A stretch of DNA of 6,395 nucleotides, taken from assembly GCA_013203755.1 (NCBI GenBank), contig JABMPI010000346.1, positions 1-6,395 of the forward strand, written 5' to 3'. Source of the stretch: Bacteroidota bacterium (GTDB lineage Bacteria; Bacteroidota; Bacteroidia; Bacteroidales; Prolixibacteraceae). This document shows, one piece after another, positions 1 through 6,395 of the stretch. The notes beneath the pieces were generated by a model. That model was not told the DNA's origin. It made no database searches and saw nothing but the letters and a program-made list of their open reading frames with translations. The position numbers and the translations under genes are program-made. How positions within the stretch are numbered: position 1 is the stretch's first letter; each line of letters starts with the position of its first letter.

Positions 1-97
1 AAAGTCAGAATTGCACAATCTTTGCACCAAAAATTCCTCAAAATAACCCGTTATTCTTTTTGAATTTTCACCACAAATCTTGCACAATTCTGACTTT
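1..97. repeat. 97-bp imperfect palindrome at the left edge
   Basis: The two halves are complementary in one fixed register: position i pairs with position 98-i. Paired blocks are 1-13 with 85-97 (13 consecutive pairs), 16-18 with 80-82, 21-24 with 74-77, 30-36 with 62-68 and 40-41 with 57-58. After a one-base shift, 42-46 pairs with 51-55 around a CCCG loop. About 34 base pairs form in total. The 9-mer TTGCACAAT also occurs as a direct copy in both arms (11-19 and 80-88). As RNA it would make one long, bulged hairpin; as DNA it could be a cruciform, a protein-binding dyad or a small palindromic repeat element. The first paired base is base 1 of the window, so the element may extend further left. 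A separate 12-bp AT palindrome follows at 103-114. No coding potential is evident. The pairing is seen directly; its role is unknown. Confidence 0.7.
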
Positions 98-144
98 CTG
101 TGTAAAATATTTTAAATCAAACTCAGGTTAAAACATATTGTACA

Positions 145-178
145 AAAGAGGCATCCAATTTGGGTGCCTCTTTATTAT
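145..178 (+). terminator. Strong intrinsic terminator of an upstream transcript
   Basis: Bases 145-156 pair with 162-173 (core GAGGCA / TGCCTC) to form a 12-bp stem with one G-U pair, closed by a 5-base loop AATTT. The right arm runs into a T-rich tail (TTTATTATT). The A-run on the left means it could also work on the minus strand. No gene in the window ends just before it, so the transcript it stops begins either left of the window or within 1-144. Confidence 0.85.
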
Positions 179-343
179 TCCCAGTTATTACCAAAATTTA
201 AATATCTTAACTTATCGAAAAAATAATACTTTCTCTCTTGCAAACTTCATTAAAAAACAAGCACTTTTAGAAAAACCGTTACTTAACAATATTTATCTTT
301 AATTATCGAATATTTGTTATTTTCCATTTAAGTTTTTAAGAAC
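179..343. other. Featureless AT-rich intergenic stretch
   Basis: No open reading frame, strong hairpin or repeat was found here. A loose match to the Bacteroidetes -7 element (AATATTTG at 309-316) has no TTG at the expected -33 distance, so no promoter is called. The promoter of the downstream outer-membrane protein gene probably lies somewhere between here and the start codon but could not be placed. Confidence 0.5.
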
Positions 344-428
344 TTGCAATTGTAACAATTTACAGCAGGTAACCGTTTTACAACGAACTGTAAAACCAGC
401 AACAAATATATTTTTCTGTAAATTGCAA
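344..428. repeat. Nested inverted repeats upstream of the outer-membrane protein gene
   Basis: An outer 10-bp inverted repeat (CAATTTACAG at 356-365, CTGTAAATTG at 416-425) encloses an inner 8-bp one (GTTTTACA at 375-382, TGTAAAAC at 389-396, 6-base loop). An alternative outer pairing joins TTGCAATT at 344-351 with AATTGCAA at 421-428, which would exclude the distal end of the first. The block ends 25 bases before the ATG at 453, so it could be an operator or a structured 5' leader with two competing folds. The pairings are read directly from sequence; function is inferred from position only. Confidence 0.5.
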
Positions 429-452
429 TGTTTAAAGTAAGCTAAAACTTAA

Positions 453-3104
453 ATGACAAATTATTTTTTTAAAGCTAAAAACCTATCTCTATCAATATTA
501 CTGGCTTGTTACTTTTTATCTTTTCAATCGGGCGCACAGGTAATAACAGGCAAAATAATAAACGAACAAAACGAACCCGTTCCGTACGCAACAATATTTG
601 TTCAGGAAACAAAAGAGGGAACAATTTCAAATACAGACGGAAACTTTAAACTACAATTAAATCAGGGAACTCACCATTTTCGCATTCGTTCGTTAGGTTA
701 TATTCAGGTTGAAAAAGAAATTTTATTAAACTCGGACAGCTTAAATTTGGACATCATATTACAACAGCAGGAATTTGAAATCAAAGAGATTAAAGTATTT
801 CCAGGAAAAGAAGACCCTGCCTATTTTATTATTCGAAAGGCAATTACAAAAGCGGCATATTACCGCGAAAAAATAAAACATTACGATGCTGACTTATACA
901 TTAAAAGCAACTTCTCTTTTACAAATATCCCCAAACTATATCAAAATAAAGTTGAGATTGAAGGTAAAAAGCTAAAGGATTTTTTCAAAGAGAATGTAAC
1001 CTATGTTATTGAGTCTCAAAACAAAATTACATTTGATTACCCCAATAAATACAATCAGAAAGTAGTCAGTAAAAAAAGCTCGCTGGTTGGTTTCGACGAG
1101 CCGCCCGTTATGGAATTAATGACCGTTAGTTTTTACGAGGAGCGACCAAATCAGGTAATTTCGCCCCTATCGTCGTTGGCATTAAAACATTATAAATTTC
1201 AATACGAAGGGTTTATTGCAGTTGGTGATTTTGATGTTTTTAAAATTAAAATTACACCAAAACGAAAAAGCGATGAGCTGGTTGAAGGATATATTTATAT
1301 TGTTGACAAACTGTGGTGCATTTATAATCTTGATTTCAGTACAAATTTTGAATTTTTTAAATACCGCATAAAACAACAATTTGAAAACTTAGGCAATGAA
1401 AACTGGTTGCCAGTTTCGCACAACATAGACGGTAATTTTGGAATATTGGGTTTGCGCGGAATGTTTTATTACGGAGCATCGGTGAAATACGACTCTATTA
1501 TTGATAATTATTTATCGGAAAAACAGATTGAAGTAGCCTTTAACACGGCACTCCCCGACTCCACTCCTGTAAGGATTAAAAGCACAAAAGAGAGGGTTCT
1601 CCAAAATGAAGTTAAACTAATAACTGCCAAAGAAGAATTATCGAATAACGATGTAAAAAAGGTTGCGCGCTTCAACCGCAAAATTTTAAAAGAGCAATAC
1701 AAAGATTCCACAATTACTACATCGCGCTACAACAACTACAAAATAGATGAAACAAAAGATTCGCTAAACAACAACATTTCGTGGGATACAATTCGTGCCA
1801 TTCCTTTAACTCCCATGGAAATTAAAAGTTACCAAAGGGCAGATTCTCTGGTTTCTTTAGAAGAAATGGAAACAGATACGGTAACAGGCAAGAAAAAGAA
1901 AAAAGGAAAATCGCTCTTTTCAAAAATTGTATTTGGTTATTACGATTTATGCAAAGATTCATTAATAAAACTTAATTACGATGGACTAATATCTTTAAAA
2001 AACTACGACTGGAACACTGTTGACGGGTTTAAATACAAACAAAAACTGGAGCTTAGGCTAAATCCAGACTCTGGAAAATACATCTACTTTACACCGGAGT
2101 TTGGTTATGCCATTAACAGAAAAGCTGGTTTCGGCTCGATTACCGGTAAGTTCATTAATATACTTACAAGCGGCAATACTTTTGGTTTTGCGTTTGGAAA
2201 AGAGAGTCGCGATTTTAAACCTTCACCATTGGGGATTCAACCCTCATTAAATTCAATAAGCGCCTGGTTTTTTGCCGAAAACTACATGAAACTGTACGAA
2301 ACGGAATTTATTAAATTAGACTTTTCACAAAAAATAAAAAAGAATTTCACAGTGGTTTCTGCTGTCGACTTCAACCACTTTTTCCCGTTAATAAATAATA
2401 CCTCCTATTCGCTATCCGATAAAAAGGAATATTCGCCAAACATTCCAAAAGGCTTTTTTGAATACAGTCCGGAACTACTACAACAAAAAAGTTTTTCTTA
2501 TACTGTTGGTTTGAATTATCGGGAACGGCAACGCAAACCATGGCTGGAAGAGTCTCCATTTTTATTTATGAATGATTTTTATGAGTTTAATCTATATTTC
2601 AAACAAGGTATAAAAGATGCTTTTTCTTCGGGTTCAGATTTCAGTCATATTGATTTTAGATTTCAACAGCAAGCAAATATTTCGCCAAGTGCAGGATTTG
2701 ACTGGAAAGTAAATGCCGGTTATTTCTTTAATTCAAACCACATGCATTTTTCGCAATTTAAACACTTTAATACGTCCGAAATAGTGGTTCCGTTTAAATC
2801 GTTTGCCCACACCTTTCAATTGTTGAATGATTATGAATTTAGTACAAATAGTAGTTATTTAAATGTTGGAGGAGAATTTAGATCGGAATATTTGCTGTTA
2901 CGTTATTTGTCGTTTGTCAATAGAAAAACCTGGAGCGAAAGTATTCATCTCAACTATCTAACAACTCCTGATTTAACTAATTACTGGGAAGCCGGGTACA
3001 GTTTAAACAGTCTGTTCTTTGTTGGAAATATTGGAGTATTTACTGGGTTTAAGGGGAGCAAATTTGAAAGTGTTGCTTTGAAGTTTTCAATTTCCGGGTT
3101 TTAA
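453..3104 (+). CDS. DUF5686 and carboxypeptidase-regulatory-like domain outer-membrane protein
   Basis: This is an 883-residue protein of unknown function, predicted to sit in the outer membrane. Residues 1-29 form a signal peptide: a hydrophobic core around 11-24, with likely cleavage after SGAQ (type I). Residues 30-105 match the CarboxypepD_reg-like beta-sandwich (VITGKI, PVPYATIFV, GTISNTDGNF, RIRSLGY), a module common at the N-termini of Bacteroidota outer-membrane proteins. From about 121 the sequence follows the DUF5686 pattern, with DPAYFIIRKAI and then HYDADLYIK. A charged linker (about 375-490) contains a lysine run at 480-484. The C-terminal half (about 500-883) is rich in alternating aromatic/polar strands and ends in SISGF, a terminal Phe typical of beta-barrel outer-membrane proteins. 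The length fits the family. An in-frame TAA lies directly before the ATG, so no longer start is possible. There is no Shine-Dalgarno, as is normal in this phylum. Family assignment is firm; the biological role is not known. Confidence 0.9.
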   Translation: MTNYFFKAKNLSLSILLACYFLSFQSGAQVITGKIINEQNEPVPYATIFVQETKEGTISNTDGNFKLQLNQGTHHFRIRSLGYIQVEKEILLNSDSLNLDIILQQQEFEIKEIKVFPGKEDPAYFIIRKAITKAAYYREKIKHYDADLYIKSNFSFTNIPKLYQNKVEIEGKKLKDFFKENVTYVIESQNKITFDYPNKYNQKVVSKKSSLVGFDEPPVMELMTVSFYEERPNQVISPLSSLALKHYKFQYEGFIAVGDFDVFKIKITPKRKSDELVEGYIYIVDKLWCIYNLDFSTNFEFFKYRIKQQFENLGNENWLPVSHNIDGNFGILGLRGMFYYGASVKYDSIIDNYLSEKQIEVAFNTALPDSTPVRIKSTKERVLQNEVKLITAKEELSNNDVKKVARFNRKILKEQYKDSTITTSRYNNYKIDETKDSLNNNISWDTIRAIPLTPMEIKSYQRADSLVSLEEMETDTVTGKKKKKGKSLFSKIVFGYYDLCKDSLIKLNYDGLISLKNYDWNTVDGFKYKQKLELRLNPDSGKYIYFTPEFGYAINRKAGFGSITGKFINILTSGNTFGFAFGKESRDFKPSPLGIQPSLNSISAWFFAENYMKLYETEFIKLDFSQKIKKNFTVVSAVDFNHFFPLINNTSYSLSDKKEYSPNIPKGFFEYSPELLQQKSFSYTVGLNYRERQRKPWLEESPFLFMNDFYEFNLYFKQGIKDAFSSGSDFSHIDFRFQQQANISPSAGFDWKVNAGYFFNSNHMHFSQFKHFNTSEIVVPFKSFAHTFQLLNDYEFSTNSSYLNVGGEFRSEYLLLRYLSFVNRKTWSESIHLNYLTTPDLTNYWEAGYSLNSLFFVGNIGVFTGFKGSKFESVALKFSISGF

Positions 3105-3239
3105 GGTTAAATCAGAATACAATAAATCAGAGAACAAACCCAATTTGGCGAAAAACAGGAAAGAGAAAAAGAAATTTGCCATCTCTTCAAAAAAAGATAA
3201 ATTAGCAACCTTTTAAATTGAAATAAATAAATCAACAGC

Positions 3240-4466
3240 GTGAAAATCTTAAAATTAAAACTTCACTGGCAAATTTTAATTGCATTAGTACTAGCCGTTT
3301 TATTCGGATATTTTATCCCCACGGCAGTAGTATATGTATCCTGGATGGGTGACATCTTTTTGCGAGCTTTAAAAATGGTTATCATTCCACTTATCTTTAG
3401 TTCGATTATAAGTGGAGTAACCAGTATGGGAGAAGGCAAAAACCTTGGCCGTCTTGGATTAAAAACACTCACCTACTATTTAGCCACAAGTACGTTGGCC
3501 ATTTTAACAGGACTAATAATTGTCAATCTGGTAAAACCAGGTGTTGGTGTCGACCTTGGATTTTCCCAATCGGTGGAAGGACTGGCAGATAAAGCAGGAT
3601 CTGTAAAAGATATTCTCTACCGACTAATTCCCGAAAATATTGTTGATGCAATGGCACAGGGTACAATCTTGTCTGTAATATTTTTTGCCATCCTTTTTGG
3701 CTACTTCATAACTACCGTTGATAAAAAATACAAGGATTCTTTGACAACTTTTTTCGATGCAATTTTTGAAGTAATGATGAAAATTACCCTTTTCATTATT
3801 AAATTCACACCACTTGGGATTTTCGGAATTGTTGCCAAAGAAGTAGCAAGAAATGCCGATCAATTAGTAAACATTGCCGGAAGTTTGGCAATTTATGGCC
3901 TTTGTGTTGTTACCGGATTACTAATTCATGCATTTATTTCTCTACCACTAATTGTACATTTTATAGGAAAAGCAAAACCTTTTACTCATTTCAGAAATAT
4001 GGCAACGCCTCTGTTAACTGCTTTTTCAACATCATCGTCGAGCGCCACTTTACCCTTAACCATGGAAGCACTGGAACATAAAAGTGGTGTTTCTAATAAA
4101 GTTACCAGTTTTACTTTACCACTTGGAGCCACTATAAACATGGACGGAACGGCACTGTACGAATGTGTTGCTGCGATGTTTATTGCACAAGCATATGGTG
4201 TTGATTTATCGTTTACACAGCAGGCATTGGTAGTATTTACTGCTTTATTAGCTTCAATTGGAGCGGCTGGAATTCCAATGGCTGGCCTGGTAATGATTAC
4301 GGTTGTGTTAACAGCAATTGGATTGCCCTTAGAAGGAATCGGGCTAATTTTAGCCGTCGACAGAATTTTAGACATGTTAAGAACTTCGGTAAATGTTTGG
4401 AGCGACAGTTGTGGAGCAGTAATAATTGCACGTTCAGAAAAGGAGGAGACAAAAGTGGCCATATAA
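3240..4466 (+). CDS. Dicarboxylate/amino acid:cation symporter (SDF/DAACS family)
   Basis: This 408-residue inner-membrane secondary transporter probably takes up acidic amino acids or dicarboxylates with Na+ or H+. Family marks are the serine-rich hairpin HP1 (STSSSSAT, 263-270), the cation-site motif NMDGT (300-304), the hairpin HP2 tip GIPMAG (344-349), and the TM8 ligands D374, D378, R381, T382, N385 and D389. By family numbering these match D390, D394, R397, T398, N401 and D405 of archaeal GltPh. R381 is the residue that holds the side-chain carboxylate, so an acidic substrate is favoured over a neutral one. HP1 through TM8 resembles animal EAATs (GATINMDGTALYE, SIGAAGIP) more than GltPh. 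Length is normal. The start is GTG: an in-frame TAA at 3228-3230 leaves no upstream ATG, and the next Met (residue 36) would delete TM1. It follows the outer-membrane protein gene by 135 bp without a clear terminator. The exact substrate cannot be read from sequence. Confidence 0.93.
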   Translation: MKILKLKLHWQILIALVLAVLFGYFIPTAVVYVSWMGDIFLRALKMVIIPLIFSSIISGVTSMGEGKNLGRLGLKTLTYYLATSTLAILTGLIIVNLVKPGVGVDLGFSQSVEGLADKAGSVKDILYRLIPENIVDAMAQGTILSVIFFAILFGYFITTVDKKYKDSLTTFFDAIFEVMMKITLFIIKFTPLGIFGIVAKEVARNADQLVNIAGSLAIYGLCVVTGLLIHAFISLPLIVHFIGKAKPFTHFRNMATPLLTAFSTSSSSATLPLTMEALEHKSGVSNKVTSFTLPLGATINMDGTALYECVAAMFIAQAYGVDLSFTQQALVVFTALLASIGAAGIPMAGLVMITVVLTAIGLPLEGIGLILAVDRILDMLRTSVNVWSDSCGAVIIARSEKEETKVAI

Positions 4467-4498
4467 AACTACAGTTTCACTCTACGTAATTGCATTTT

Positions 4499-4529
4499 TG
4501 ATCGACAAAACGGGTTCAATAATCGATCA
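4499..4529. repeat. 7-bp inverted repeat between symporter and kinase genes
   Basis: TGATCGA (4499-4505) and TCGATCA (4523-4529) are exact reverse complements separated by 17 bases, starting 32 bases after the symporter stop. The spacing (24 bp centre to centre, just over two helical turns) would suit a dimeric DNA-binding protein. It is also a weak RNA stem followed by CTTTTATTT. It could be an operator for the kinase gene, part of termination, or chance. Confidence 0.35.
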
Positions 4530-4549
4530 CTTTTATTTGGCGAATTAAT

Positions 4550-4581
4550 AAAGTAGTTGGCAGAAAATCACTACTTTTCTT
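4550..4581 (+). terminator. Possible weak terminator or leader hairpin
   Basis: AAAGTAGT (4550-4557) pairs perfectly with ACTACTTT (4570-4577) around a 12-base loop, and the right arm continues into TTCTT. The stem is AT-rich and the U-tract is interrupted, so termination would be leaky. It lies 83 bases after the symporter stop and 46 bases before the kinase start, so it could separate the two units or be a stem in the kinase 5' leader. Confidence 0.35.
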
Positions 4582-4626
4582 CAATAAAAAGCGTACAATT
4601 GTAATTGAAATGCATTTATCAATAAA

Positions 4627-5646
4627 ATGAAACTTTTTAAATACAGGATTTTAAATCATATCCTTTTCTGGATATTCATTTTTACATTTTACACTATCCC
4701 ATATATTCTTTCGAGTGGATTTAAACTTGAAGCCTTTATTAACCTGCTTTACATACCGTTCGACATAATTACGGTGTACATTGTAATCGAATTTTTAATT
4801 CCTCAGTTTCTATTCAAAAAACGAAAAATTATATTTTTTTTAGTTGGAGCCGTTACTGTAATAGGAATAAATATTATTATTGCACAATTCTTAAAATACA
4901 CCATTCAGCCCGCCATAGGATTCTGGACAATTCGCAAACCTCTTACACATGATTTATTTTATGGACTTCTCAACAATTTTATGATTGTTGGAACTGCATC
5001 CGCTTTAAAACTTTTCAGTTATTCATACACTATTCAATTAACAAAATCGGAACTGGAACGCAAAACTGTTCAATCCGAGTTGGGTATTTTACGTTCGCAA
5101 ATCAACCCACATTTTCTGTTTAATGTTTTGAATAACATAGATTCGCTTATTTATGAAGACAAGGAAAAAGCTTCGAATGCCATATTTCAATTATCAAAAA
5201 TAATGCGTTACATGTTGCAGGAATCGCCGCATGAAATTGTAAAACTAGACAAGGAAATTACCTATATAAAAGACTATCTTGATTTGGCAAAGCTAAGTTT
5301 CGAAGACCCTAATTTTCTAAATTTCAGTATAAACGGATCGTTTTCGGATAAGCAAATTTCGCCGCTTCTTTTTATCCCACTAATTGAAAATGCAGTAAAA
5401 CATTGCAATAAGAAATCAGAAAAACCAGGTATTCAAATTCATTTTACTATCGAAAAAAATTATATTGAGCTAAAAACTTCTAACTACATAAAACGCAACG
5501 ATTTTAAACTTCCGGACAACAGCACCGGAACCGGCTTAAAAAATGTTGAAAGACGACTAAAACTGTTGTATGAAGAAAACTACATTTTTGATATTACCCA
5601 GGATATGGATAAATTTGATGTGTATCTTAAAGTTCCACTATCGTAA
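4627..5646 (+). CDS. LytS/YehU-type membrane sensor histidine kinase
   Basis: This 339-residue inner-membrane kinase should autophosphorylate a histidine and pass the phosphate to the response regulator encoded next. Four membrane segments lie at about 10-30, 36-59, 67-89 and 108-134, joined by short loops, so there is no extracytoplasmic sensor domain. A short helical linker (about 135-155) leads to the His_kinase (PF06580) domain: H162 in QINPHFLFN is the phosphoacceptor, then RYMLQES at 194-200. The ATP-binding part has the N-box IENAVKH (N255) and the glycine motif TGTGLKNVERR (300-310). As usual for this family, a classical DxGxG box is absent. The start is fixed by an in-frame TGA at 4606-4608 with no other ATG in between. 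There is no Shine-Dalgarno. A six-codon reading frame (4610-4630) overlaps the start codon. Family and role are secure; the signal is unknown. Confidence 0.93.
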   Translation: MKLFKYRILNHILFWIFIFTFYTIPYILSSGFKLEAFINLLYIPFDIITVYIVIEFLIPQFLFKKRKIIFFLVGAVTVIGINIIIAQFLKYTIQPAIGFWTIRKPLTHDLFYGLLNNFMIVGTASALKLFSYSYTIQLTKSELERKTVQSELGILRSQINPHFLFNVLNNIDSLIYEDKEKASNAIFQLSKIMRYMLQESPHEIVKLDKEITYIKDYLDLAKLSFEDPNFLNFSINGSFSDKQISPLLFIPLIENAVKHCNKKSEKPGIQIHFTIEKNYIELKTSNYIKRNDFKLPDNSTGTGLKNVERRLKLLYEENYIFDITQDMDKFDVYLKVPLS

Positions 5647-5745
5647 AATGAATTTGAAATTTTATTTGTAACAAGAATATAAAGCAACATTAAATTACTA
5701 ACTAAGTTACATCGAATACAACTGAAAATATTAAATTATAATGAG

Positions 5746-5840
5746 ATGAAACGAGCATGTAAAATTTCTTACACACAGGAGGATAATTATAAGTGAGTTC
5801 CATATGATACCTTAAAAAACAAAAAATTATAATCATATGA
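5746..5840 (+). promoter_or_regulatory. Unusual leader ahead of the response regulator: AGGAGG, tiny frames, partial duplication
   Basis: A perfect AGGAGG (5777-5782) stands 10 bases before a GTG (5793) that opens only a four-residue frame ending in TGA. The AGGAGG itself lies inside a 16-codon frame (ATG 5746, stop TGA 5794-5796) whose stop overlaps that GTG as GTGA. A third start, ATG 5804, is in the regulator's frame but stops after three codons (TAA 5813-5815). The pair AATTATAA + CATATGA occurs twice: 5785-5792 with 5801-5807, and 5825-5832 with 5834-5840. The second copy contains the regulator's real ATG. This looks like a duplicated start region, or a leader-peptide arrangement controlling regulator translation. 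The motifs are seen directly; function is inferred. Strong Shine-Dalgarno sequences are uncommon in this phylum. Confidence 0.4.
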
Positions 5841-6395
5841 AAATGAATTGTATTGCGGTTGATGACGAAATTCTTGCCCTTAAAAAAATTAAGCGGTACA
5901 CCGAAAAATTAGACTACCTCAATTTATTGGGAACGTTTGATAATGCACTTTCAACTTTTTCATTTTTACGAGAAAATAGAGTTGACCTTATTTTCCTTGA
6001 CATTCAGATGGATGAATTTACCGGCATTCAATTGCTTGAAACAATTAAAGACCCGCCGCATATAATTTTAACTACGGCTTTCGACGAATACGCTTTAAAA
6101 GCTTACGAGTTGGATGTAATGGATTATCTTTTAAAACCAATTCCTTTTGAGCGTTTTGTAAAAGCCGTTGAAAAAGTTTATGCACGCTTTTTAAAAGATA
6201 TAAATCATCAACCCGTCAATGATTTTTCAACCGGCACAACACAGCCGCAAAAACCTGATTATACTTTTATAAAATCTGGAAGCAAAACAGTAAAAGTATA
6301 TTTCGATAAAATACTTTACATCGAAGGAATGCGGGATTACCTCCAAATTCATACCAGCGACAACAGGATTATGACCCTGTTGAATTTCAAAAAAA
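5837..6395 (+). CDS. LytTR-family response regulator (3' end outside the window)
   Basis: This is the DNA-binding partner of the upstream kinase; 186 codons are visible before the window ends. Residues about 3-120 form a receiver domain with the acidic pair D9/D10, phosphoacceptor D55 (in FLDIQM), T79/T80 and K100 (in LLKPIPF). A variable linker (about 121-140) leads into a LytTR domain starting near 141, with FIKSGSK and then ILYIEGMRDYLQIH, a typical first half. A full protein is usually about 240-260 residues, so some 60-70 codons are missing; this is the window edge, not a mutation. An in-frame TAA at 5813-5815 makes ATG 5837 the earliest start; ATG 5843 (third codon) is the alternative. 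It begins 190 bp after the kinase stop, an unusually wide gap for such a pair. LytTR regulators bind direct repeats upstream of target genes; I found no convincing site in this window. Confidence 0.93.
   Translation, partial: MKMNCIAVDDEILALKKIKRYTEKLDYLNLLGTFDNALSTFSFLRENRVDLIFLDIQMDEFTGIQLLETIKDPPHIILTTAFDEYALKAYELDVMDYLLKPIPFERFVKAVEKVYARFLKDINHQPVNDFSTGTTQPQKPDYTFIKSGSKTVKVYFDKILYIEGMRDYLQIHTSDNRIMTLLNFKK

Noticed and set aside
1..97. Palindrome as an integron attC site or an insertion-sequence end.
   Set aside because: No RYYYAAC/GTTRRRY core pair at the ends, and no transposase or integrase gene anywhere in the window.
275..380. ACCGTTACT (275-283) and ACCGTTTTA (372-380) as LytTR binding sites.
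   Set aside because: They only partly match the LytTR consensus as I recall it, and they are about 97 bp apart instead of the short direct-repeat spacing these proteins use.
3145..3178. Possible promoter for the symporter: TTG (3145-3147) and GAAATTTG (3171-3178).
   Set aside because: The -7 match lacks its first T and the spacer is 23 bases, longer than the usual 19-21 for this phylum.
3161..3187. Stem AAGAGA / TCTCTT after the outer-membrane protein gene as a terminator.
   Set aside because: Only 6 bp with a 15-base loop, and it is followed by an A-run rather than a T-tract.
3986..4462. 158-codon open frame on the minus strand inside the symporter gene.
   Set aside because: It lies wholly opposite a well-supported SDF gene, and its translation shows no recognisable domain or membrane pattern.
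3143..4543. Shared 9-mer ATTTGGCGA in two intergenic regions (3143-3151 and 4535-4543).
   Set aside because: Short, with no similarity in the flanking bases and no consistent distance to the next start codon; probably chance.

Overview
The window looks like chromosomal DNA from a low-GC, AT-rich member of the Bacteroidota, probably a marine or anaerobic Bacteroidia or Marinilabiliales-type organism. The reasons are the protein families (a DUF5686 / carboxypeptidase-regulatory-like outer-membrane protein and a LytS/LytTR two-component pair), the lack of Shine-Dalgarno sequences at the gene starts, and A/T-rich leaders. The genus is inferred from general style only, not from a marker gene.

Layout, all genes on the + strand. 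Bases 1-452 hold no gene. They contain a 97-bp imperfect palindrome at the left edge (1-97), a strong intrinsic terminator (145-178) belonging to a transcript that starts at or beyond the left edge, about 165 bp of featureless AT-rich sequence (179-343), and nested inverted repeats (344-428) just ahead of the first gene. Then come a large outer-membrane protein of unknown function (453-3104), a 135-bp gap with no convincing terminator, a dicarboxylate/amino-acid:cation symporter of the SDF/DAACS family starting at a GTG (3240-4466), a 160-bp gap with two dyads, a four-TM LytS-type histidine kinase (4627-5646), an unusual 190-bp leader, and a LytTR-type response regulator cut by the right edge (5837-6395).

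The kinase and regulator are almost certainly a cognate pair. The kinase has no extracytoplasmic sensor domain and lies next to a transporter gene. This resembles known LytS/LytTR systems that control transporters (E. coli BtsSR/BtsT, YpdAB/YhjX), and SDF transporters can act as co-sensors (DctA with DcuS). A functional link between symporter and two-component system is therefore a reasonable but unproven inference. The DUF5686 protein has no evident functional link to the others.

I see no CRISPR array, transposase, tRNA, rRNA or phage gene. The gene content is ordinary for the phylum. The points most worth a second look are the non-coding structures at 1-97, 344-428 and 5746-5840, and the symporter, which looks EAAT-like but lacks the arginine near the binding site at both of its known positions.
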